Positions 15,696 to 21,259 of a stretch of DNA of 21,259 nucleotides are shown piece by piece (the first letter of the stretch is position 1; each line of letters opens with the position of its first letter). The notes below the pieces were generated by a model. The model did not search any database and had not been told where the DNA came from. It saw nothing but the letters and a program-made list of their open reading frames with translations. Both the position numbers and the translations under genes were made by a program. The DNA comes from a virus. The DNA lies in IMG/VR virus record IMGVR_UViG_3300048015_000065, positions 1 to 21,259 of that record. The stretch is one strand, 5' to 3'.

Positions 15696-16631
15696 TTAGG
15701 ACTTGCCGTTTTGAAGGGCTTTGTCGCGGATACGGAGTCGGGCTTCTCGCCATCTCTCTGCATCGTTTGTGATTTGATGAAGCGGTTTGGGAATTCTTTT
15801 GATTTCCCCCATCGCCTGCATACTGTTGGTAAGAGTTTTGACCTTAGGGGCTTCCGTCTTTGGGGCTTCGACCTTTGGTTCTTCTTTGGGTTTAACCTTA
15901 CTGAGGGACAGCCATTGTTTGGCTTGTTCTAGGAGGATTTCTTCGACTTCTTTAGCTGCTTCTTCTGGGGTGAGTTCAACTGAATCTTGCTCAAACGTAT
16001 CGAGAATGTGCTGTACCACAGCCTCTTCTTGTCCAAGCTCCTTGATGGTTACGAAATCGGGGTTACTTGCTACGATTTGTTTAACCGAACTGCGTCTATG
16101 ATTTACTGCCTCTTCAAAACGTTTTTCTATGTCTGATTGTTGAGAGTTTTTAAGGGCCTCTACTTCAGCTTTTAAATTCTGAATGGCCTGTTGTGCTGGG
16201 TCAGCGTTCTGCTGTTCTGAGAGGAGATAGTTGGTATATTCTTCGTAGCTTACGAAATCCTTTAAGCCAGAGTAGTCTTTCTTTTGAAGCTTCTCTTTCA
16301 GAGACTTTAATTCTTCAATCTCTTTCCGTTCAGCCTCGAGTTGAGACTTCTGCTTATTGAGCTCTGATAGCTCTTGACGATACTTAGCTTCCTTACGGGC
16401 CAAAGCCGCCATTTGTGGGCTTAACGTTGCCGATTCTTCAACTGACGTTTCAACCGCCTTAGGTTCTTCAACTTTGGCTGGTTGTTCACTTTGTGCCTGT
16501 ACGGGCTCGGGAGTGGATGGCTTTTTGACAATTCTGCGGCCTTCGGGTTGTTTGGGATCATACGACTTTGGGGGGAGAACCACTTCACTCTGCGGAGCAG
16601 GTGAGGGTATAGGGGAGACTGTAAATGACAC
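15696..16631 (-). CDS. Capsid scaffolding protein (311 aa)
   Basis: Highly charged and predicted to be largely coiled coil. Residues about 74-118 (for example ALARKEAKYRQELSELNKQK) and about 147-185 have heptad-like Leu spacing. The N-terminus is Pro/Glu/Val-rich and disordered. Near the C-terminus a Lys/Glu/Pro repeat (KPKEEPKVEAPKTEAPKVK) precedes a basic helical tail (RWREARLRIRDKALQ) of the kind that often contacts capsid protein. It should guide assembly of capsid and portal and then be lost from the procapsid. It lies between portal and capsid genes, the usual scaffold slot, and no protease gene is visible. The start is GTG, with GGA about 8 nt upstream. Confidence 0.8.
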   Translation of the reverse strand: MSFTVSPIPSPAPQSEVVLPPKSYDPKQPEGRRIVKKPSTPEPVQAQSEQPAKVEEPKAVETSVEESATLSPQMAALARKEAKYRQELSELNKQKSQLEAERKEIEELKSLKEKLQKKDYSGLKDFVSYEEYTNYLLSEQQNADPAQQAIQNLKAEVEALKNSQQSDIEKRFEEAVNHRRSSVKQIVASNPDFVTIKELGQEEAVVQHILDTFEQDSVELTPEEAAKEVEEILLEQAKQWLSLSKVKPKEEPKVEAPKTEAPKVKTLTNSMQAMGEIKRIPKPLHQITNDAERWREARLRIRDKALQNGKS

Positions 16632-16661
16632 GGGACTTTCCTTAGACCGGTTCTGCGGCTA

Positions 16662-18584
16662 TTAAACAGCGGCCCCGCTCGCCGGACCTACGGGAGCTTG
16701 AGGTGGTGCTGTGGGAGGTAATTGGGACTGGGAAGAAGGTTGTGCTGGGACAGGGGGAGGAGTGGCTTGTTGTTTAAGATTTTGGACCATGGTGAACCAA
16801 TCTCGAAGAGCTTGCATCTTTTCCTCTTCAAGTTGGAGAGTCGCGTAAAGGTTGATGTAGTTAACACACAGTTGAGTAGCCAAATCAGACGGGTCTAGAA
16901 TGAATACATCGGGCGCAATCGAATCAAAGTTTTTGTAGCCGTGGTCTACGATGTCATCGAGGGACTTTAAGATCCGTTCTTCAAGTGCTGCGGCCAATCT
17001 GTCTGATTGTTCTAGATCCGGGAAGTTAGAAAGACGTCTAAATTCTTGGGTAGAGATTTCGCCCGCTGCTAGCATTTCAGAGAGTTTGGCCTGACGGCCT
17101 GCTGGATCATTTGGAAGAGAGCTTTCTTCCATACACTGGACAACGTAGTTGTCTTTAAGTTGGGCTATGGCTTTAAAATCAATTTTTCTAATCCCGTCGC
17201 GGTCCGGAAAAACTGTTTCGTACGATCCTTCTTCTTCAGCTATATCCTTGGCTTCCTCAATCATGAGTTGGGCAAGTTCTACGAAAGAATTCTGATACCT
17301 ACGCTCTAAAGCTGCAAACCGGTCGCTTTGAATGTCCATGAAGGCTCGCTGAGCCTCTCCTGAATTGAGCCCCGCTGGTTTCTCGCCTTGAGCGGCTAGT
17401 GTAGAAATGCCTGCAATTTGATAAGCATTGCTAATGAGCCATTGAATATACTGGTAGACTTCGGGGTTGTTAGCTTGAGCGTTTACAAACTCTGGTTTAT
17501 TACCTCGGTATTTAATTTGGGACCCGACTCGGTTATTAAAAGCTGTCTCCAAAATCTTGGACATTTCGTCTATCAAGATTCTAGGAACAGACATGAGCTC
17601 GTGAGCCTGAGATACCACAATTAGGGTACGGTATAGCTCCATCTGGGTCGGCATGAGGATTTCAGCTAGGCCCTGGGCATACCAGTTAACGGGGTGAGCA
17701 TTGTATGATAGCCGAACGAATGGGAAGTATTTTCGCTTCCAAGGTTCATCAAAAATAACACCGTGGTCGCATATGATAATGTGACGACCGTCAGTAGCGT
17801 CTTTTGAGGACGGTAGATGCCAAGCCTCGATTACTATAATCTGGTCTGAGGTGGTTTCGGATGATCTGGGGGAGTTGTCCACTGTAGCCGCGTTGGCATC
17901 TAGGATAGCCTGGCCGGCCTTTTTGAAATAAGAAAGCAAGGTATCCCGGTCTACTAGCTTCACTTGCAGAAGCTGTGTAGGGCGATCGTAATAAGCATCG
18001 TTAAAATCTGTAAGGAGCTCGGTTTCTAGGACCCGTTCCAGGTGTACTTTAGAGTCTTTGGAAGAAACCTTTAAGAATCCGTTACCTAGGATGCAAGCAT
18101 CTCTAAGGGAAAGAGTATTAAGCTCGTAAGCTTTGGTACGGTATAACTCACCTTGGATAAAGGCGTTTGCCTCTTTAGCAAGTTTACGTTCTTTGTAGTG
18201 CCCACCATCTGTGAGAAAGATGGGTTTGGGTCTATCTTGCGATATACGGCTTACCAGTGTGTCGATGCATGAGTAGGTAACATTGGCAGTAGGGCGACCC
18301 ATGGGCATGTTAGCTGATTGGTCGAGCTTTGAGTTGGCTGCTTGGAAGTAGTTGTAAAGAGGTTTGCCGGAATAAAGACGTGTAAATACAGAAGCCTGCT
18401 GAATACGGTACGCATTGGTTTTCTTTAGATACTCGTAAGTAGCTAAAGTCATTTCAGTAAGTTCTTTATCCGTCTGAGCCGTCCACCACTTAAAGAACGC
18501 AGCTTTAGGTGAGGTCTTTTTAGGACGGCTATCAATAACTTTAGGCGCTACGGCCTCTTCGATGGACCTGGTGGTATAGGACAT
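16662..18584 (-). CDS. Portal protein (640 aa)
   Basis: Long helical protein with portal landmarks: GRPTANVTYSCIDTLVSRIS then QDRPKPIFLTDGG (about 96-128), an RDACILGNGFLKVS strand, LPSSKDATDGRHIIICDHGV, and FPFVRLSYNAHPVNWYAQGL (the wing/clip-like region). A helical stretch follows, with ISTLAAQGEKPAGLNSGEAQ and IQSDRFAALERRYQNSFVEL leading into the crown. The last 35 residues are Pro/Gln/Ala-rich and probably disordered. As a dodecamer it would form the packaging and ejection vertex and bind the adaptor encoded downstream. The length (640 aa) is within the usual range for short-tailed phages. The ATG has no clear ribosome site; a hairpin followed by T residues lies 9 nt upstream. Confidence 0.85.
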   Translation of the reverse strand: MSYTTRSIEEAVAPKVIDSRPKKTSPKAAFFKWWTAQTDKELTEMTLATYEYLKKTNAYRIQQASVFTRLYSGKPLYNYFQAANSKLDQSANMPMGRPTANVTYSCIDTLVSRISQDRPKPIFLTDGGHYKERKLAKEANAFIQGELYRTKAYELNTLSLRDACILGNGFLKVSSKDSKVHLERVLETELLTDFNDAYYDRPTQLLQVKLVDRDTLLSYFKKAGQAILDANAATVDNSPRSSETTSDQIIVIEAWHLPSSKDATDGRHIIICDHGVIFDEPWKRKYFPFVRLSYNAHPVNWYAQGLAEILMPTQMELYRTLIVVSQAHELMSVPRILIDEMSKILETAFNNRVGSQIKYRGNKPEFVNAQANNPEVYQYIQWLISNAYQIAGISTLAAQGEKPAGLNSGEAQRAFMDIQSDRFAALERRYQNSFVELAQLMIEEAKDIAEEEGSYETVFPDRDGIRKIDFKAIAQLKDNYVVQCMEESSLPNDPAGRQAKLSEMLAAGEISTQEFRRLSNFPDLEQSDRLAAALEERILKSLDDIVDHGYKNFDSIAPDVFILDPSDLATQLCVNYINLYATLQLEEEKMQALRDWFTMVQNLKQQATPPPVPAQPSSQSQLPPTAPPQAPVGPASGAAV

Positions 18585-18592
18585 ATAGTTTT

Positions 18593-18612
18593 AAAAACGG
18601 GTAGTTACCGTT
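18593..18612 (-). terminator. Terminator-like hairpin just before the portal gene
   Basis: Reading leftward, AACGG and CCGTT form a 5-bp stem with a 7-nt loop, followed by T residues (18593-18597, partly overlapping the stem). The portal ATG is at 18584. The short stem makes it at best a weak terminator or attenuator between the upstream small genes and the portal gene. It also sits where a ribosome site would be expected. Confidence 0.35.
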
Positions 18613-18642
18613 CTTCTAGGAAGATTTTAGAAAAACGTAAAG

Positions 18643-18948
18643 TTAGGGTTCTTCTGGGGAAGTATTGTCGGGGAAGAGTTGGTCTAGAAGCTCGTTATCA
18701 GACAGCTTCATGATGGACTCTAAGCGCTCATCCTTGTGCGGGACGGGCTCGAGCTCTGGGGACGGTTTGGGTATTTCTGGGTGCGGTTTTGGGTTTGTTA
18801 TTTTCTTGACACGTTTGGGGGTTTTGTGGTCAACTTGTAACAAACCCGCAGGAGTAGCAAAGGTTATCTCAATGCCCATTCCTTTGAAGGATAGGGCACC
18901 AGATGCGTTTAAATGGGCTATAAGCGCTTCTAGCTGTTTGGGGGTCAC
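18643..18948 (-). CDS. Small protein of unknown function upstream of portal (101 aa)
   Basis: I do not recognise this protein. The start is GTG with AGG about 6 nt upstream, 7 nt after the previous stop. The N-terminal 40 residues (MTPKQLEALIAHLNASGAL, then FKGMGIEITFATP) look like a small helix-strand unit. The rest is Pro/Lys/Glu-rich and probably disordered (about 45-75, with HPEIPKPSPELEPVPHKDE). A short acidic helix (SDNELLDQLFPDN) closes it. Position directly ahead of the portal gene is one where small head-assembly or terminase-related proteins often lie. The sequence alone does not support a more specific role. Confidence 0.55.
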   Translation of the reverse strand: MTPKQLEALIAHLNASGALSFKGMGIEITFATPAGLLQVDHKTPKRVKKITNPKPHPEIPKPSPELEPVPHKDERLESIMKLSDNELLDQLFPDNTSPEEP

Positions 18949-18955
18949 TTAGTAC

Positions 18956-19225
18956 CTATAGCTTCATGTAAGAGCTTAGACGGGCCTTTAAACGCATTTT
19001 ACGTTTATCCTTTGGTCCCATCTCGGTAAACTCCTCTTCAGACATTTCCTTAGGCTCTGGAGCGTCCTCGTGCTCGAAGCCTACGGAATCCTCGACCCGG
19101 GCATCCTGGACCGTTTGGTCCACTTCGGAAGGGTCCATTTGGTCTACGTCGTCTTTAGGCTTTTCGGCCTTTTTCTTACGTTCTCGGATTAGTTTGGAGA
19201 GATGCTTGGGATCAAGCTTTAACAT
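18956..19225 (-). CDS. Small highly charged protein of unknown function (89 aa)
   Basis: I do not recognise this protein. It starts with a basic helix (LDPKHLSKLIRERKKKAEKP), has a strongly acidic middle (about 27-70, rich in Asp and Glu, for example EHEDAPEPKEMSEEEFTEMG) and ends in a basic segment (KDKRKMRLKARLSSYMKL). That basic-acidic-basic layout suggests a nucleic-acid or assembly factor, but no motif confirms it. The start is ATG, 6 nt after the P-loop gene stop, with a weak ribosome site. It sits between the P-loop protein and the 101-aa protein, in the same unit and probably co-transcribed with them. Confidence 0.5.
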   Translation of the reverse strand: MLKLDPKHLSKLIRERKKKAEKPKDDVDQMDPSEVDQTVQDARVEDSVGFEHEDAPEPKEMSEEEFTEMGPKDKRKMRLKARLSSYMKL

Positions 19226-19231
19226 GGTAGG

Positions 19232-19657
19232 TTAGACTTTCTTAAGATAATCCAGCATTGCACTGGATGTGCCCATTGGAGCGCCAAGCTCGTGGGCACG
19301 TTTATGGTAAGTATCAATTCTTGTTAGGTGGCCTTTGGGCATTATCGGTTGGCCGTGGCCTGTTTCTCGGAAGCGGGATTCGTAACGGCCTTGAGTGACC
19401 TCAGGGGTTTCAATGATGAAGATGGGTTTGACTTCAAAGCCGCTAAGGGAGTCTGTGTAAAAGCTTAGTGTAAACGGGGTCTCACAAAGAATGGGTTTGT
19501 TAGACCTTGTGGCCTCCAAGCGGATAGCTTCTACGTAAGTGTTTGGGGTTTTATAACTGTCGTGAGGCACAAAGGTGAAACGGTCGATGAGCTGCTTGGC
19601 TATCCAGGTCTTTCCAGAACCTGGGGTTCCTACTAGAATGTAAATCGTTTTGGTCAT
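19232..19657 (-). CDS. P-loop nucleotide kinase-like protein (141 aa)
   Basis: Residues 5-17 (IYILVGTPGSGKT) are a clear beta strand plus Walker A loop, so the protein should bind ATP or another NTP. D33 in PHDSY, a strand at 55-60 (PILCET) and an Arg-rich lid-like segment (RYESRFRETGHGQ, 91-103) are consistent with a small kinase fold of the adenylate, zeta or polynucleotide kinase type. I cannot choose between these, and it is short for most. Its substrate is unknown. It is the first gene after the strong promoter and a leader of about 120 nt, so it and the two small genes after it should be transcribed ahead of the portal genes. The ribosome site is weak (GAG about 7 nt upstream). Confidence 0.7.
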   Translation of the reverse strand: MTKTIYILVGTPGSGKTWIAKQLIDRFTFVPHDSYKTPNTYVEAIRLEATRSNKPILCETPFTLSFYTDSLSGFEVKPIFIIETPEVTQGRYESRFRETGHGQPIMPKGHLTRIDTYHKRAHELGAPMGTSSAMLDYLKKV

Positions 19658-19787
19658 CGTCTACTCGTGGTTACGTGTCCGTCTGGGACCGTTATGGAAC
19701 ATTATGTGCGTAAAGGCTCATTAGGTTTAGCCAGCTAATGGTTCTAACGTTCCGGCGCGTTAATAGTCCGTTATGGGCCTTAATACG
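19658..19787 (-). other. Leader of the structural operon with repeats and hairpin
   Basis: No gene is visible between the promoter and the P-loop gene. CCGTTATGG (plus-strand reading) occurs twice, at 19689-19697 and 19768-19776, 79 bp apart. CATTAG (19719-19724) and CTAATG (19735-19740) form a 6-bp hairpin. GGAAC (19696-19700) and GTTCC (19748-19752) are complementary and enclose it. These may be regulator sites or an mRNA structure; function unknown. Confidence 0.4.
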
Positions 19788-19837
19788 AGTATAACAACAA
19801 GTGTCAAGGCTTGTCAAGCATTATTTTATATAAAAAT
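19788..19837 (-). promoter_or_regulatory. Strong sigma70-type promoter with A/T-rich upstream element
   Basis: Reading leftward, TTGACA (19812-19817) matches the -35 consensus exactly. TATACT (19788-19793) matches 5/6 of the -10, with an 18-nt spacer. Directly upstream is an A/T tract (about 19820-19837) with the character of an UP element. A second TTGACA (19802-19807) lies in the spacer, 10 bp from the first. It should drive the P-loop gene and, by read-through, the head and tail genes. Confidence 0.7.
19801..19818 (-). repeat. Direct repeat of a TGTCAAG heptamer, one helical turn apart
   Basis: Plus-strand TGTCAAG occurs at 19802-19808 and 19812-19818. An inverted copy, CTTGACAC, lies at 19890-19897 and is complementary to GTGTCAAG at 19801-19808. 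The spacing and position across the promoter are what a repressor or activator site would show, although part of the similarity is the -35 hexamer itself. Confidence 0.4.
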
Positions 19838-19949
19838 GATAGGAGGCCTTATATCAATTACTTAGACCCTAAAATAGTTTAATAAAATACTTGACACGTT
19901 TTTATTGCTTTAGAAGTAAATGGTTCTCACTTTAGTGCGTTTATCGGGA

Positions 19950-19974
19950 AAAATCACCAAAAGCTGGGATTTTA
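19950..19974 (-). terminator. Hairpin downstream of the HTH-like gene
   Basis: Reading leftward, AAAATCCCA pairs with TGG(T)GATTTT around a 5-nt loop, giving 9 bp with one bulged T and a run of five T residues that overlaps the stem. It lies about 30 bp after the stop of the 112-aa gene and is the best candidate for its terminator, but the T-run is short. Confidence 0.35.
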
Positions 19975-20004
19975 CCCCTATAGCGGTAATCTATTAACGT
20001 TTCG

Positions 20005-20343
20005 TTAGATCTTTCCAATAAGGTCCAAAAGTTCACCAATATCAGATCTGTCCATAGATGCCACGTAGTCTTTAATAGAAATGTTAATAGACTCTTGTCC
20101 TCGTTTTACTGCTTGGGCAATGGCTAACGGGCTTAACGGGCTTAACGGTTTTTGGTCAGGGTTGGTACCTTTCACCCGCTGGCGTTGGTTCTCAGGCTTA
20201 TGAGCCCACCAGCGATAACCTACATAACTGGCACCAAGTTGTTTGCAGGCAGCCGCTTCAGATAAGCCCGGTGTCTTGTCTAACAACGCTCTTACTTGTT
20301 TATATAACTCTTTGTTCTTATCGCTTACAGTCTTGTTTGTCAT
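20005..20343 (-). CDS. Small protein with a possible helix-turn-helix segment (112 aa)
   Basis: The ATG at 20341-20343 has AAAGGA about 7 nt upstream and is preferred. The frame can extend to an ATG at 20379, but that lies on a palindrome and lacks a good site. Residues 15-48 (KQVRALLDKT then LSEAAACKQLGASYVGYRWW) form two or three helices with a helix-turn-helix look, similar to small phage or transposase-type DNA-binding domains. A basic patch (QRQRVKG) and a short PLS repeat (67-73) follow. The C-terminal helices (ISIKDYVASMDRSDIGELLD) may mediate dimerisation. No metal site or catalytic residue is visible. Between the integrase and the structural promoter, a regulatory role is plausible; the fold call is uncertain. 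Confidence 0.6.
   Translation of the reverse strand: MTNKTVSDKNKELYKQVRALLDKTPGLSEAAACKQLGASYVGYRWWAHKPENQRQRVKGTNPDQKPLSPLSPLAIAQAVKRGQESINISIKDYVASMDRSDIGELLDLIGKI
20122..20148 (-). repeat. 9-bp tandem repeat, three units, in the HTH-like gene
   Basis: Three adjacent 9-bp units (GGCTAACGG, then GCTTAACGG twice on the plus strand) encode a PLS/PLS/PLA stretch in the linker. The unit length is a multiple of three, so gain or loss of a copy would stay in frame. Confidence 0.6.
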
Positions 20344-20367
20344 TACAGATTCCTTTAAGTTAAGTGG

Positions 20368-20377
20368 GGTTATAACC
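20368..20377. promoter_or_regulatory. Palindrome GGTTATAACC in the leader of the HTH-like gene
   Basis: Perfect 10-bp palindrome between the candidate promoter and the preferred start codon. Together with the inverted repeat at 20396-20408 it could be an operator, possibly for the protein encoded just downstream. No binding evidence. Confidence 0.35.
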
Positions 20378-20395
20378 ATGACCTACTGTCTGTTC

Positions 20396-20408
20396 GGTAA
20401 GTGTTACC
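20396..20408. promoter_or_regulatory. Inverted repeat GGTAA-GTG-TTACC, candidate operator
   Basis: Perfect 5-bp arms around a 3-bp centre, about 30 bp downstream of the candidate -10 element and 19 bp from the GGTTATAACC palindrome. Two palindromes in one short leader suggest regulation of the HTH-like gene. Confidence 0.35.
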
Positions 20409-20436
20409 ACCTACCTTAAGCCTTTTGTCTGCACGA

Positions 20437-20465
20437 GTTATACCACATACTTCTAGCCTTGTGGA
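20437..20465 (-). promoter_or_regulatory. Candidate promoter for the HTH-like gene
   Basis: Reading leftward, TATAAC (20437-20442) is preceded by TGG, an extended -10 arrangement. TCCACA (20460-20465) lies 17 nt upstream and matches 4/6 of the -35 consensus. It is in the 108-bp gap between the integrase stop and the HTH-like gene. A moderate prediction. Confidence 0.4.
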
Positions 20466-20487
20466 AGACCTGGATTCTGTATAAGAG

Positions 20488-21259
20488 CTATATACGCTTT
20501 GCAAGACGCGCTGCGGCCACATCGTCCATTACGAATCCCGCGTAGTTGCTTTGGACCGTTTCGATACTGTCTCCTAGGCTCTGAGCAATGTCATCAAAGC
20601 TTACACCGCACATCCTAAGGTGTACGGCGTAAGAATGACGTAGAGCATGCCATGTAATTCCGACTCGCACCTTCATGATTAGCCCGACCTTCCGGGTGCG
20701 GAATGCTTTCTTCTGCTCCTCAGGCAAGTTTACCCAAGCCTCCACGAAAGGACGGCATTCGGATATGACTGCGACGTTGCGGGCCTGGTCCCGCTTAGGT
20801 AATCCTATGGACCAGTCGTAGTATCTTTGTTTGTCGACTCGGATTACCGCTCCTGCTTTTCTTATTTCAAAGAGCTCCCCGAACCTGACCCCCGTACCGA
20901 AACTAGTGAGAGCTGCGATACGAGTGATCTCATCTGGGAACTTTATGGCCAAGAGCTCGGACAAACTGATGCGGGTAATCGGCTGTGGGACTTTAAGCTC
21001 AAGGGCAATTCTTTCCTCACAGCCTTTGAACGCAAGAAGCACGTTGCAGCACATAGCCATTCGACGCTGATCGGGAAGCTTGTCAATAGCTTTCTGCACG
21101 TCCTCGATGGGACTGATTCCGATCTCAAGTCCCCCAAGGCCTAGCAGCATTCGGTTCATCGCTCCGAGTAGAGATTCTTTACTACCACGGTGGAGCTTTC
21201 TCCGGTCGTAAACCTTGACGCGCCACAGGGCAAGCAAGTCCAGATTGCGGTCCGCGTAC
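20488..21259 (-). CDS. Tyrosine recombinase / phage integrase, N-terminus outside window
   Basis: The frame is open to the window edge. The first start-like codon in it (TTG at 21235-21237) is preceded by further in-frame residues (YADRNLDL), so the true start lies to the right. Counting from that TTG, the catalytic domain shows box I (TSFGTGVRFGELFEI, Arg 118), a likely beta-hairpin Lys (148, in GLPKRD), box II (HALRHSYAVHL, His 197, Arg 200) and the nucleophile Tyr 232 in SNYAGF. The residue usually His or Trp, nine before the Tyr, is Asp (LGDS, D223). It should catalyse site-specific integration or excision, supporting a temperate phage. No att site or tRNA is visible here. It is transcribed toward the structural genes. 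Confidence 0.85.
   Translation of the reverse strand, partial: YADRNLDLLALWRVKVYDRRKLHRGSKESLLGAMNRMLLGLGGLEIGISPIEDVQKAIDKLPDQRRMAMCCNVLLAFKGCEERIALELKVPQPITRISLSELLAIKFPDEITRIAALTSFGTGVRFGELFEIRKAGAVIRVDKQRYYDWSIGLPKRDQARNVAVISECRPFVEAWVNLPEEQKKAFRTRKVGLIMKVRVGITWHALRHSYAVHLRMCGVSFDDIAQSLGDSIETVQSNYAGFVMDDVAAARLAKRI

Noticed and set aside
15787-16101. Plus-strand open frame of 104 codons opposite the scaffold gene
   Set aside because: It is antisense to the coiled-coil scaffold gene. Its Leu/Ser/Cys-rich composition is what the complement of Lys/Glu codons gives.
19781-19788. TAATACGA on the plus strand, the first eight bases of the T7 RNA polymerase promoter
   Set aside because: The match stops after eight bases, it faces away from all genes on this strand, and it overlaps the sigma70 -10 region. 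No phage RNA polymerase gene is visible.
19841-19846. Plus-strand AGGAGG as a ribosome site
   Set aside because: No start codon follows at a usable distance, and the nearest frame ends within a few codons.
19891-19919. Plus-strand TTGACA as a divergent promoter toward the integrase side
   Set aside because: No acceptable -10 hexamer occurs at 15-18 nt, and transcription would run antisense to the HTH-like gene.

Overview
The window is the morphogenesis half of a tailed bacteriophage or prophage genome. Every gene I can support lies on the minus strand, so the region reads from right to left. The order of portal, scaffold, HK97-fold capsid, head-tail adaptor, fibre, very large tail protein and two or three Ala/Gln/Gly-rich internal proteins is that of a short-tailed (podovirus-like) phage. 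I see no tape measure, sheath or tail-tube genes. A tyrosine integrase at the right edge suggests a temperate or integrated phage. Ribosome binding sites of the AAAGGA/GGAGG type, GTG and TTG starts, and TAATG stop/start overlaps fit a bacterial host, but the sequence does not identify that host.

Right part (about 18640-21259): a partial integrase; a 112-residue protein with a possible helix-turn-helix behind its own promoter and palindromes; a 347-bp intergenic control region with a near-consensus sigma70 promoter and an A/T-rich tract upstream of it; then a small P-loop kinase-like protein and two charged proteins I do not recognise. A terminator-like hairpin precedes the portal gene.

Middle part (about 10530-18590): portal (640 aa), coiled-coil scaffold (311 aa) and major capsid protein (444 aa). 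A 152-bp gap with two strong stem-loops and a weak candidate promoter follows. Next come a 369-aa structural protein, a head-tail adaptor with an N-terminal fibronectin type III-like domain, a 96-aa virion protein and a 391-aa fibre-like protein.

Left part (1-10530): a 1099-aa tail protein, two large candidate ejection proteins, a 63-aa membrane protein, a 338-aa protein with a Cys/His-rich N-terminus, a 119-aa structural protein, and two receptor-binding candidates (322 and 454 aa) that share an N-terminal attachment module and a poly-Gly hinge. A 76-aa basic protein lies between those two.

The genes make up a head, connector, short tail, internal ejection set and receptor-binding set. No terminase, replication or lysis gene is recognisable. 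There are no tRNA or rRNA genes, CRISPR arrays, insertion sequences, or supportable plus-strand genes. The less ordinary features are the [Y/F]-A-x-GG / Cys-His module spread over three internal proteins, the duplicated receptor-binding N-terminus, the stem-loop pair behind the capsid gene, and the organised control region at 19658-20004.
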